A stretch of 34,211 bases of DNA from Butyriboletus loyo (Eukaryota > Basidiomycota > Agaricomycetes > Boletales > Boletaceae), in the NCBI GenBank assembly GCA_038093515.1, contig JBBPSI010000248.1:1-34211 (forward strand), given 5' to 3'. Within the stretch, counting starts at the first letter, position 1. Every line of letters begins with the position of its first letter. Shown here one piece after another: positions 1 through 9,281 of this stretch. The notes beneath the pieces were generated by a model. The model was not told where the DNA came from and did no database searches. It worked only from the letters and a program-made list of their open reading frames with translations. A program made the position numbers and the translations under genes.

Positions 1-182
1 TTGCCGATAAAGCCGATAAGAGCCTGCTCGATCTCGTCTGGTCGCCACCACACAAGACCTCGCCGACACTTGCTTTGCAAGACACCCGATAGCGTCGTTC
101 ACGCGAGTCGGCACTTTCCTTATTAGGCTCGAGCCCCTAGTCAAGTGCTCGCTGCTAGTTATTGTGCGCTATCAGCGTAACA
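1..182 (+). mobile_element. B-family LTR, 3' end (cut by window edge)
   Basis: This matches the last ~180 bp of the B LTRs at 19680-20500 and 24101-24923 and ends in the same way, GCGTAACA. It is followed directly by the 3' end of an A-family gag, so it interrupts an A element. The 5-bp flank on the right is CTGGG; the partner flank lies outside the window, so a target duplication cannot be tested. Confidence 0.85.
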
Positions 183-297
183 CTGGGCAGACATCAATCC
201 CGACGACGCTTATGACTACAATGTCAACGAGGGGGAGTCTCAGTGAGGGGACCATTCAAGTTGTGGAGTCAGAGTCTCCACCATGGGAAGGGGGTAA
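183..297 (+). pseudogene. A-element gag 3' end and polypurine tract
   Basis: The frame from 184 encodes a short acidic tail (WADINPDDAYDYN...) that ends at TGA 244-246. It is the same tail as the end of the A gag at 2434-2493. The stop is followed by a ~50 bp spacer and a purine-rich tract (CCATGGGAAGGGGGTAA) that abuts the LTR at 298, as a polypurine tract should. This is the last part of an A element whose upstream part was displaced by the B LTR insertion. Confidence 0.75.
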
Positions 298-726
298 TGT
301 TACGGTAGTACTTTACTTTTTCTCTCCACTACCATTAGGACTCTTACATTCGCCTAGCCTCTTGCTAGTTCCAGTTGAACAGTAACAACCGTTCATAGCT
401 TAGTCACCACTTCCCGCGCACGGATGCATTTTCTTTCATACTCCAGAACATTCTAGAGTATCTTTTCCTCATTGGTACTTTTGCTCTCGCGACCCGATTA
501 GGGAGCATGGTCTGTGCGCAGACCCCAGTAGTATAAAGCCACTGTCTTTACACCCTGTAGCGGTATCTAGTTCTACGCAGCTTCCTGCTAGCAATTAGTA
601 TCACTTCCAGACTCTTAGTGTGCGCACTAAGACATAGTCTGAGACCCAGCTCAGAAACTTTTAACGAGTCTCGAGGCCACTCCAGAGTGCCTCCTCGCTG
701 TTCAATTGTTAGCGCCCAGCGTAACA
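298..726 (+). mobile_element. A-family LTR, copy 1
   Basis: The LTR starts TGTTACGG and ends GCGTAACA, a 6-bp terminal inverted repeat TGTTAC/GTAACA. It contains GGTCTGTGCGCA (509-520), then a TATA box GTATAAAG (531-538), then a hairpin at 608-641 (outer stem CAGACT/AGTCTG, inner stem CTTAGTG/CACTAAG, loop TGCG). The polypurine tract on its left makes it the 3' LTR of the upstream A copy and also the 5' LTR of the next one. Confidence 0.88.
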
Positions 727-847
727 CAGACTCTTAGTGTGCGCACTAAGACATAGTCTGAGACCCAGCCCGAGAATCGTCTCCCGAGTCCTGAGGCCAC
801 TCCAGAGTGCCTCCTCGCTGTTCTAGTTGTTAGCGCCCAGCGTAACA
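727..847 (+). repeat. Tandem duplication of the A-LTR 3' segment (R/U5-like)
   Basis: The last ~120 bp of the A LTR (607-726) are repeated directly at 727-847, with a few differences. The repeat begins at the CAGACT base of the hairpin (second hairpin 727-760) and ends again in GCGTAACA. The LTR therefore has a doubled 3' part before the gag-containing internal region begins at 848. Confidence 0.85.
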
Positions 848-1680
848 CTTCCCCTTCCGCCTCAACCTCCCATCCGCTCGTCTCGCCTTCCTGTTTCCTC
901 CCGCCACATCCTTTACGCCACAGTCCTGGAAAATCCCGTCACCACCTACGCTTTGGAACAGCGTATGGACTTCACCGGAAACTATGTCCTCCACACCCTC
1001 GCCTCTCTCTACCGCTCCTACGCCCTCGCTCGCACCGTTCATACCCGTCTGTGTCCAGACAACCAACCGCCCGTTTATGCCGCCACCCTTGAGTCCTCCT
1101 TGATGGAGGCTAGGGGCTACACCCTCGACATCCTCCATGCCGAAGGATTCGGTTATGTGGTTGATCAACTCCTGTCAGGTATTCTGGCTCCAGTCCTCCG
1201 TCCCATCCTCATCGCGCTTGCTCCTAGGGAGCGGCAATTTTATCTTCACTCCGCCGACCACATTGGCTACCTTCGCCCCATGGCTCACAGCCCCAATCCA
1301 ATGCCTCATCCTCCCCCAGCAAGATCTCCTTCGCCACTACCTGTACCAGCGCCATCCACCCGGGAGTCTCCCACAACCACGCTGGTAGCGGATTCGTCTC
1401 GTGAGACAACAGGGGAGTCCTTGGAGTCCTTTCGGACTGATGTCAATGAGCCCCAGGTCGCTCATCGACACTCCCCCCTACCGCCTTGTACAGTGCATCG
1501 CCAACCTTGCCAGGCGTTACTCCAGGCCGGAGCTATCCCCGGGTCAGTCACCCTTACCGCCACAGGACGAAGAATTGCCAACAGAGCTGTCCGCTCCATC
1601 ACCCCCCAACCGTCTACTCAACGTGGCACTCCTGCCATCCAGCTCATCCCTCGTGTCACCTCCCCCACCACCGCAGCTGG
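848..1680 (+). pseudogene. A-element gag, N-terminal part (interrupted)
   Basis: One open frame runs from a stop at 824-826 in the LTR to the next LTR at 1681. The first in-frame ATG is at 965, inside what looks like folded coding sequence, so the native start is missing or lies in the LTR-derived leader. Residues encoded at ~900-1260 are helical and hydrophobic (for example YTLDILHAEGFGYVVDQLL), followed by a Pro/Ser/Thr-rich linker. I recognise no Pfam family in this half. Its link to gag rests on the zinc knuckles that follow in the same frame after the solo LTR (2110-2493). No protease, RT or integrase is present, so the element is non-autonomous, of the gag-only (TR-GAG-like) type. Confidence 0.6.
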
Positions 1681-2109
1681 TGTTACAGTAGTACTTTACT
1701 TTTTCTCTCCACTACCGTTAGGACTCTTACATTCGCCTAGCCTCTTGCTAGTTCCAGTTGAATGGTAACAACCGTTCGTAGCTTAGTCACCACTTCCCGC
1801 GCACGGATGCATTTTCTTTCATACTCCAGAACATTCTAGAGTATCTTTTCCTCGTTTGTACATTTGCTCTCGCGACCCGATTAGGGAGCATGGTCTGTGC
1901 GCAGACCTCAGTAGTATAAAGTCTCTGTCTTTACACCATGTAATGGTATCTAGTTCTACGCAGCTTCCTGCTAGCAATTAGTATCACTTCCAGACTCTTA
2001 GTGTGCGCACTAAGACATAGTCTGAGACCCAGCTCAGAAACGTTTAACAAGTCTCGAGGCCACTCCAGAGTGCCTCCTCGCTGTTCGATTGTTAGCGCCC
2101 AGCGTAACA
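1681..2109 (+). mobile_element. Solo A-family LTR inside A gag (TSD GCTGG)
   Basis: This is a complete A LTR, TGTTACAG...GCGTAACA, flanked by the perfect 5-bp direct repeat GCTGG (1676-1680 and 2110-2114). The gag frame on both sides agrees if the LTR and one repeat copy are disregarded. It is therefore a true insertion that later lost its internal region by LTR-LTR recombination, not the end of the host element. The hairpin is at 1991-2024 and the TATA box near 1914-1920. Confidence 0.93.
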
Positions 2110-2493
2110 GCTGGTGGCTCTAATGACTCTTCGTATGGACCCCCGCCTCCCTATCTCCCCGGTCGGGGCACTCATAATTCCCCTATCATCATCGACAACC
2201 GATCCCCTGGTCCCAGCCCAGGCCCTGCTCGACCTCGCCTCGTCCGCCCGCAGCTCTGCTTTGAGTGCGGGACCATCGGTCACTTCTGTAGGGAATGTCC
2301 CAACTACACCTGCCCCTTCTGTCACCGGATCGCCCCTGGTCATATACAGGAGTTTTGTCCAGAGCGTGTCTGCGGCCTATGTGGGGCCGTTGGCCATATC
2401 GTCGCCAACTGCACATTCCGGGACGACGCGTGGGCGGACTTACCTGTCGACGACCCTTACGACTACGACTTCAACAAGGGAGCATCTCAATGA
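2110..2493 (+). pseudogene. A-element gag, C-terminal part with three zinc knuckles
   Basis: This frame holds three CCHC-type knuckles in a row: CFECGTIGHFCREC (CX2CX4HX4C), CPFCHRIAPGHIQEFC (CX2CX6HX4C) and CGLCGAVGHIVANC (CX2CX4HX4C). They are preceded by a Pro/Gly-rich linker and followed by an acidic DPYDYDF tail, ending at TGA 2491-2493. CCHC knuckles are the nucleocapsid RNA-binding module of retroelement Gag; three in tandem is also seen in cellular CNBP-like proteins. The middle knuckle has wider spacing. The position between LTRs and the identical tail at 184-246 argue for gag. Only a polypurine tract (to 2544) follows; there is no pol. Confidence 0.75.
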
Positions 2494-2527
2494 AGGGAGT
2501 TTTCAAGTTGTGGAGTCGGAGTCTCCA

Positions 2528-2544
2528 CCATGGGAAGGGGGTAA
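2528..2544 (+). other. Polypurine tract of A element
   Basis: CATGGGAAGGGGGTAA lies immediately before the 3' LTR at 2545 and is repeated before the LTR at 298. It marks the plus-strand primer site. Confidence 0.65.
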
Positions 2545-2972
2545 TGTTACGGTAGTGGTATACTTTTTCCATCCACTACCTCTCAGACTACTTCACTCGC
2601 CTAGTCTTTTACTAGTGCCCTTTGAGCAGTACGAACCGCTCTAGCTTAGTCATCCTTTCTCGCGCACGGATGCGCTTTCTTTCATACTCCAGAACTCTCT
2701 GGAATATTCCTTCCTCATTTGTAGTTTCCTTCTCGCGACTCGATTAGGAACCTGGTCTGTGCGCAGACCCCCAGTAGTATAAAGACCCGGTCTTCATACC
2801 ATGTACAGTATCTAGTTCTACGCAGATACCTGCTAGCAATTAGTTCCTTTCCAGACTCTTAGTGTGCGCACTAAGACATAGTCTGAGACCCAGCTCGAGA
2901 ATCGTCTCCAGAGTCCTGAGGCCACTCCAGAGTGCCTCCTCGCTGTTCTAGTTGTTAGCGCCCAGCGTAACA
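2545..2972 (+). mobile_element. A-family LTR, 3' LTR of the array
   Basis: TGTTACGG...GCGTAACA, 428 bp. Motif GGTCTGTGCGCA is at 2754-2765, the TATA box (GTATAAAG) follows at ~2776-2783, and the hairpin is at 2852-2885. The sequence to the right is the interior of a C LTR that starts ATCAC, so the target duplication of the whole array should be ATCAC, with its partner upstream of the window. Confidence 0.88.
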
Positions 2973-3297
2973 ATCACCACGCCTCGTGTGATTAATCACT
3001 GTTGCGCTTCTCTTCTTTCTGATTCCCGTTGACCCTGTAGTCTAGCCATGTATAGTAGTTCATCTCACACACAGCTTGGTCTGTGCGCATCTCTGTACAA
3101 TATATAAAGGCTTGTGGTTAGACTAGGATTCCCTAGTTTTAACCACTTGTCTATTCGCTAGAAATAGTTGAGGACTAAGCTAGAACTCCTTGATCACTCT
3201 TGCCAGGTCTTTGTGTAGACCTGCAACTGTTGTTGGGACCTTGTGTGGACATGTATTCATACTGGCATTCGACCGTGCGTTGCTTGGCCTCATAACA
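2973..3297 (+). mobile_element. C-family LTR, 3' part
   Basis: Aligns by eye with the 3' two thirds of the complete C LTR at 31834-32308: CACGCCTC...TTAATC, GCTTCTCTTCTTT, GGTCTGTGCGCAT (3091-3103), ATATATAAAGG, CCACTTGTCT, and the end CTCATAACA. The 5' part was separated by the A array insertion and is not in the window. Confidence 0.75.
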
Positions 3298-4118
3298 ATA
3301 CCTGCCATACCACAAATAGTGTACAAATTACTCCAAGTATGTATCTTCACATAATATCCAAATTATATTCTGTTAACATTTTCCGTCAATTATCCACCCA
3401 CAGTAAACCTAATTTGGGCGTGTACTCGAGTCGTCGGCGCGTCTCTCTAGACAGGGTCCTTGCATGTTGCCTTCATCTTTGCGAGATCGGGCATCTTCCC
3501 ACTGCTGTTCTGACACTCAGACCGTAGCCAGGGATACAAAACTTTTGGCCGGAAAGACGTTTGTCGAAAACATCAACTGGTGGCACATGAGCATCGCGAC
3601 TTTGTTCAGACCGTCATGCTGTACTTCAACGAAGCTGCCGGTTCATTCGCACTGCATGGCGATCACTCAAGACAGCCTCGAGTTTTCGGTCAGAGGCCCC
3701 CAGGCCTCGTGGCTTCCGTGCCATGCCAAGGCATGTTGGGTATATAACCGCCCACTCCAGCTCCGAGTTTTAAGTTCAGCTCAAGGGTCTTCATCGTTGA
3801 GCAGTCACGATACAGCAGGCAGGTTCCTTCCTTGCAGCAGCAGTTGGATCCCTCATCATGCATTGCTGTTTACTCACGCACCTTGCACCCCTTGCCAGCA
3901 GAGTCATAGTCGTCGTTTCAAATGAGTAAAGAATTGAAGGACGGGGCAATGCCACTCGAACTGCAGACGACAATGCCGTCTGGCATCAGTGCCATCAGAA
4001 AGCGGAATAGAGATGGTACGAGGTGAGGTGGTGTGATGGTTTGGTTTGGGTCGACTCTCATGCCGTGTGTATCAGTGCGTCAATAGCAAGTAGGGGCTCG
4101 CAAAACAAAGAATTGTCG
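3298..4118. other. Spacer upstream of the WW-domain gene
   Basis: About 820 bp without a convincing gene. Open frames here have no recognisable family and unremarkable composition. It probably holds the promoter and 5' UTR of the gene at 4119. No repeat shared with the LTR families was seen. Confidence 0.5.
3741..3747 (+). promoter_or_regulatory. Possible TATA box
   Basis: TATATAA lies in a GC-containing setting (GGGTATATAACCGCCC) about 375 bp before the ATG at 4119. The long distance implies a long 5' UTR or a non-coding first exon, so the link to that gene is tentative. Confidence 0.3.
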
Positions 4119-5596
4119 ATGTCGGACACAGACTTGTGAGTTTGTCCTACCGAACACGTGTGCGGGGTTGACTGGCCGCATGCAGTCTTCCCAATGGTTG
4201 GGCGAGGATCAGACATCCAGACTCGGGCATCTATTACTACGTCAACGAGGAGAAGGTACGGTCAAGCTATACATGTCTAACAACTGTACTCACATAATAT
4301 ACTAGGGTTTGTCCACGTCGTCGAACGTGCTCCAGCCCGGAATGTATTCCCTGATCATGGAAGGTGCCGACATACTTCGAGGAAGTCTAGCGTCACAAGC
4401 TCTGCTCAAAGACCAAGAGGTTGATCTAGTCTTGAATGTACAATATGTCAACGGGACACCGAGGACGTCTTATTATTGCGTTTCTCACGTGGAGCGGCGT
4501 GTCTTTTGGCTCCACGGTACCAATCAGTCATACATAACAGACGTTCGGGAAGGGAGTGGTCATTCCGCCTGGATCATTGGTACGCGTAATTCGATTTTGC
4601 TCAACCCTCATCTCACTTGGTTTATCTTCCAGCAAGATTCATGGCTCTCTACAGTGAGGCGATCATGAAATTGTCGCGTTGACATTCTCATCAACGCATA
4701 AAAGATGATGGGGTATTGAAAAGCTCATATGGCCAACCTGACGACTATTTCGATATCGAGGATACAGGGCCGGTTATTGGCCCTTATCAACGCCCTTGTC
4801 TCCTGACCATCCTCGGACCTCTATTTCTCAAGTCTCCTGATGTTTACGCAGCGGAATTGCACTCGTTTCACGAGAACTTCACCCCGGCGCACTGGTCAAG
4901 GTTTGTCCACAAGGTTGATCAAAGCATCCGTGACTCCAACCTGCTGGTATCTTCGTGTCCTTCCTTTCGTTTTGCGACTTCTGACGTACACACCTTCTAA
5001 TAGGCGACGGTGCTCCTGGGTACGAATGTGGGGCTCCTGGCCTGGAGCGAGAATGGCAAGACAGGCGGAATTAACTCACCAACAGCTGAACAAATTTTGA
5101 CGTACATTTCAATCATTTGCAGCGTTGGGAGCATCATAACTGGTCTCGCCATCTTTAAGCAGTATCGTGCCACAGGCGTTGATACGCCATTACGAGCGGT
5201 AATGCCAATTGTTATCGACTTTCCCACTGGGTTTACCTCTTTCGCAGGTCAAGGTGCTGAAACGTATCCTAAAACAACCATTCGGTCTGGAAAGTCTTGC
5301 CATCATATGCAGCCTTCCATATGTGTTACTGATGTGGGGGTATGTAGGGAGAGTTCTGATGCTTAGCATTTGGGGCTGAAATAGTGCGGGACAGTTTGAT
5401 TGCGTTCCTCACAGCATTCGGCGTCATCTTTTACAATGGAACGGATATCCAAGTCCGCGTCCCGGTCACCGTGACCCTTTTCTTCGTCTTCCTTTGCCTG
5501 TTCTTCTGCTTGTACACTGCTGCATCATCCGGAAAAGAGGACCAGAAGTCACAGAGACACTCACGCGAAGATACGCCTTCCTTTTCTGAGGTCTAG
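4119..5596 (+). CDS. WW-domain protein with C-terminal membrane segments
   Basis: I model eight exons: 4119-4135, 4186-4255, 4306-4579, 4633-4653, 4705-4946, 5004-5198, 5248-5339, 5395-5596. All introns are 49-57 bp GT-AG and the phases agree (370 aa). Residues 7-30 read LPNGWARIRHPDSGIYYYV, the first half of a WW domain (Pro-peptide binding). A soluble middle part follows, including YYCVSHVERRVFWL. Hydrophobic segments lie at about 238-260, 287-317 and 327-346, so the C-terminus is probably membrane-embedded. The pattern matches an uncharacterised Agaricomycete family of WW plus membrane proteins. An in-frame TGA at 4680-4682 is removed by the intron 4654-4704 (donor GTGAGG, TTGAC before the acceptor). 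The fourth exon (21 nt) is the least certain. Function unknown; it might tether Pro-rich partners at a membrane. Confidence 0.75.
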
Positions 5597-6202
5597 TTTG
5601 AGGAAGCGAGGTCCGGCTTCTGCCTTGATATGCCCGCGTCCTCACCATCACCCAGCCTACTTTCTGCATGCCTCCCATTACTCGTTATCCGTTCTTACAC
5701 TCCATTGACAGTTGCATGACGATGTATCTTGACTTATTTTGGAATTGATCGCATGTGATCAGCCCACGAGAGACCCGTACTTCGTGTTTGTCACGCCCCC
5801 ACCCTCAACGATAGTCCAAATTTGCCTCTGCAGGGGTCGGATTGGAGCGGGATAGTTTGTTACTGGTGTAATGAACGATAGGGGGTGTTGAGAGAATTCT
5901 TCATTTCTTCACGGTGGAAAGCAGATCCGCACGGCAACGCACATGGTCCTCATCTGCTTACGGGTATTTCGTATCGCTGAGACTTGTCGGCAGGGCGCCG
6001 AGATGCCACCGATATAGCCTTGCTCCAAGGTACTCAATCTGGGGACCAGATTTATAGACGGCCTGGTCACCGGGTCGTCAGCTGGTCTCATTGGACGAGG
6101 TGAGTTACTGATAAAGCATCGACCGTCTTTATGTGCGGTGTCTGTCCTCCCATCGAGTCCTCCACGTCTCCTTTTCTGTACCATCTACAGTGACCATCAC
6201 TC
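5597..6202. other. Spacer between WW-domain gene and molybdoenzyme gene
   Basis: About 600 bp with no supported gene and no LTR similarity. It must contain the 3' end of the upstream gene and the promoter of the downstream one. No clear TATA box was found. Confidence 0.5.
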
Positions 6203-8500
6203 ATGACGAGCGAAGTGTCGTACAACGGAACTCCCCTAAGCCAGCTCTTTGCAGACGAAAAGCAAGGCTGGTCTGGGTACGTGTGTTGGCCTAGCGCTAT
6301 TGGCCCGTCTGTCCTGATAAGTCGTCTTAGATATGTGGAATGGGAGAGATGTCCCAACAAGAAGGCTATCGCGAGGGACATTCTCAAGGCGCACAAGTTC
6401 ACTCCGATCCCTGGTCAGTACCCCCGACCGACCATCCTCACCATCGTCTTTAACCCTGTTAACCCAAAACCACGACACATACCGTGAACAGAGTTCCAGT
6501 TCGTTCCTCTCCCGAACACGAACCCCGTCTTGATCGGACATCGTTGGAAGGAGTATCATGAAGCCTTGGGTCTCAAATCCATCGTGGACTTCAGCTGGGA
6601 AACGGTGCAAAAGGAGAAACCGGATCTCATCCATCTACTGGTGAATATTGAATCTTCATGACCAAGCATTTGTTATTTTCCTTCACCTCTATACGAATTC
6701 GGTTCACGTCGTGGACAGGACTTTCCTTACAATGGTGAAACTCGTCGCGATCAGTTGCTGCAAGGCAAGATCACGGATAACAAGTACCACTTGTACGTCG
6801 TATCGCTGTTGGGCGGACTATACAGACTTACGATCTCAACTCCGTTTTTTTATCAGCGTTCGGAACCATGGCGGGGTACCCGACATCGACGAGGACCTAT
6901 TCAGGCTTGAAATCGGTGGCTTAGTCAAGAACTCAGTATCGCTGTCCTTGAAAGATCTCAAAGATCCGGAGAAATTCCCGTACGTGCTCTTTGACGTACC
7001 AATTATATCGGTCGGATGGCTGACAGTGGTGATATTTCTAAAAAGCCAATCGGATGTTACCGTTACTCTGCAGTGCAGCGGTACCCGGCGAATCGAACAG
7101 ATCCGGGAGTATCCTGGCGACGGAGATGAGCTTATCAACGCCCCTTGGGGCGAGGGCGCCATGTACGTTATTAACAATACAGGGAACCAATCATGTTGAT
7201 CATGGAAGGCTGTGACAGTGGTACTGCAGTGTATCGAGGCGTACCTCTGAAGAAAGTCTTGAAGAAGGCTTGTGGCGGTGTCCTACCTGAATGCCAACAC
7301 CTCGAGTTCATCGGAGCGGATACGTACTTCAAGTCGGCTTCTCGTCGTGGCGTTTTGTTTGCCAAGCGGACGTTCTGACGAACTTGCAGGAAAGGCGATG
7401 TGTTCAACTATGCTGTGTCAGTGCCATACCGAAAAGTCCGGGCGAATGAGGAGGTGCTTTTGGCGTGGGAGATGAACGGAAAGCCCCTCCCCAAGATCCA
7501 CGGTGCGCCGTTGCGTCTGGTGGTTGCCGGATACATTGGCGCTCGTAGCTGCAAATGGGTCCACCAAATCAACGCGCTTGCCGAGGCGAGTTTGGGGCCT
7601 GTGCAAGCCCAGGAGTACCTGTATTATACATCTCAAGTGCGTCAACCTTGACTTTTACAAGAAGTCGACCGCCTGACATTACACCTATCTAGATAGGCAA
7701 ACAGAATTCAAAGTACTCCAATGGGTTTTCAATCCAGCAGATGCCTGTTTCGTCTGTATTTGTCCCGTGGAGGTGTGGGGAGTTGTGCTGACGTTGACCT
7801 TTCTCTACGTAGGAGTGCCATCATCTCTCCGCTGGACAAGTCCGTTATAACCCACGACGGATTCATCGAACTGAAGGGTTGGGCCTACAGTGGTGGTGGT
7901 AACTGGGTCGAAAGGGTAGAGGTTTCTCCAGACGGGTGCGTGTTCTCTTTTCGCAAGAATTACTTTCTTGCCGTCGCGCTCATAATATGTTATCTCTAGC
8001 GGGCACGTCTGGTACGCCGTTGACCAAGATGGTATGACAGACAAGGTAGAGTGTGCGTTCCTGATCCCTTGTCGATTTCTCAGGCATATTATTGCACTCT
8101 TAGCACTACCACGCCTGGCGACTCTGGAAGATAAAAGTTCCTGTCGACGCTGAAGGCTGGCTCGAGTTCTGTGTTCGCACGTGGGATTCTTCGAACAATA
8201 CGGAGCCTACCTATATTCGCTCTGCATGGAAGTATGTTGCAAGCGTGCTGTGAATCTCTCTGGAAGGTGTAGTCTGACAATGCCTATCGCAGCTGGGACC
8301 TCCACGTCACGTCTTCTTGCCATCGAATCAAATTGTATAGCGTCAATAAGACAAGAGTTGAAACGAGAAAGAGGCTCGACGAATTGGCAGCGAGAGGTGA
8401 AGGAATAGAGCCATTATCCAGGCCAGTGGAATGTGTTCTCGAGGATCCTGACGAGTATCTGGCTGAATGCCGCAAGCACCCGCGTGAGCCACTGAATTGA
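6203..8500 (+). CDS. Sulfite oxidase-type molybdopterin enzyme
   Basis: Thirteen exons keep phase throughout: 6203-6276, 6331-6413, 6492-6640, 6719-6792, 6857-6979, 7046-7162, 7219-7332, 7390-7636, 7693-7751, 7813-7935, 8000-8045, 8104-8231, 8293-8500 (514 aa). Residues ~25-126 form an extension (YVEWERCPNKKAI..., FPYNGE). The Mo-cofactor domain starts at FVRNHGGVPDID (residue 127). TLQCSGTRRIEQ carries the expected Mo-ligand Cys178, and GYIGARSCKWV is also typical of the family. The C-terminal dimerisation domain runs from ~350 (ISPLDKSVI...GGHVWYAVDQDG) to ~480. There is no cytochrome b5 domain, no obvious mitochondrial presequence and no SKL-type peroxisomal signal. The family oxidises sulfite to sulfate. 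The lack of heme suggests oxygen or an unknown acceptor, as in plant-type enzymes. Bare YedY-like or nitrate-reductase Mo domains are less likely. Confidence 0.88.
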
Positions 8501-8626
8501 TTTTATTGAAGCGGGAACTTCTATAGAGAAAAATCCACACGGTCTGCATCATCGTACTACTGTACCTAAGATCTATGCAAACACTTTGGTACCGTATATC
8601 TTTCCTCTTGATATGCTACTCCCACT

Positions 8627-9281
8627 CTACACCTTGGCCAACATCCACGTCTGTCCCTCTTCTACAGGGACCCCTTCTACATCAGTGAATCCTGTTCTGG
8701 AATACAACGCGTGCCCAGTAACGTTGTTATCGTTTACGAGCAGAACCACTACCTTCTCTAAGTCCCCACTATTTTCACTTGCGAACTTGATATCGACGTT
8801 TGTTCGCGCCCATTCTAGACATGCATTTACCAACCGAGCCCCGACGCCCTTGCCCCTATGCGCGGGGTGTACCCATACCGAATACAGACCGTACATCTCC
8901 CAATTGACACTCACTCCGGCCTCTTTGAATGGGGCTATGACGAACGAGGCCATCATCGCGTCCGAGGGTCCTATTATACTAGCCATTCCAATCCACTCCG
9001 AGTCGTCCACTATCCTCCCCGGCACATCCCCATGCTCGTCGACATCTCTCCCCTGATGCGACGAGGACGGATCAAACACGGAAGCGAAAAACGTCCGCTT
9101 GAGAGATGAATCGAGTCGTTCTCGCCAGACATCATCTGAAGACGCCACCTCGCGTGCGTAGGTGGAGACGAAGGCATGCGGGTCGGTTTGGAGCGATGCG
9201 AGTCGGAGTTTTGTATGCGACAAGTTGGGATGGGGAGACGGGTAGCTCGATGGGGGATATGGTGTACGTCCGAGTCGACAT
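8627..9281 (-). CDS. GNAT-family N-acetyltransferase, apparent frameshift near the N-terminus
   Basis: The minus-strand frame ending at 8627 contains the GNAT acetyl-CoA motif A, VWVHPAHRGKGVGARLV (RGKGVG is the R/QxxGxG/A loop), then a beta5/alpha4 region and ALYSRTGFTDVEG near the end, all typical. The best N-terminus starts at ATG 9281 (MSTRTYTISPIELPVSPSQL), but this frame is offset by one base from the body. The switch falls at a run of four T (9209-9212, AAAA on the coding strand), just before LRLASLQTDPHAF. The body frame alone stays open up to 9400, but its extra N-terminal residues look non-coding. The gene may be a pseudogene, a sequencing error, or use the longer start. It converges with the molybdoenzyme gene (126 bp apart). 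Substrate unknown. Confidence 0.7.

Noticed and set aside
827..847. A 313-codon frame appearing to start inside the LTR end
   Set aside because: The apparent start is TTG, and the first residues are encoded by the LTR terminus, which is the same before 2110. The real gag start is not there.
298..847. First A LTR as an independent solo insertion
   Set aside because: The flanks (GGTAA left, CTTCC right) do not match, and a polypurine tract precedes it, so it is part of an array.
3464..3925. 153-codon open frame in the spacer
   Set aside because: No recognisable family, Ser/His/Cys-rich low-quality composition, and no splice structure. Most likely chance.
4680..4682. In-frame TGA that would make the WW-domain gene a pseudogene
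   Set aside because: A 51-bp GT-AG intron (4654-4704) with a branch-like TTGAC removes it and keeps the frame.
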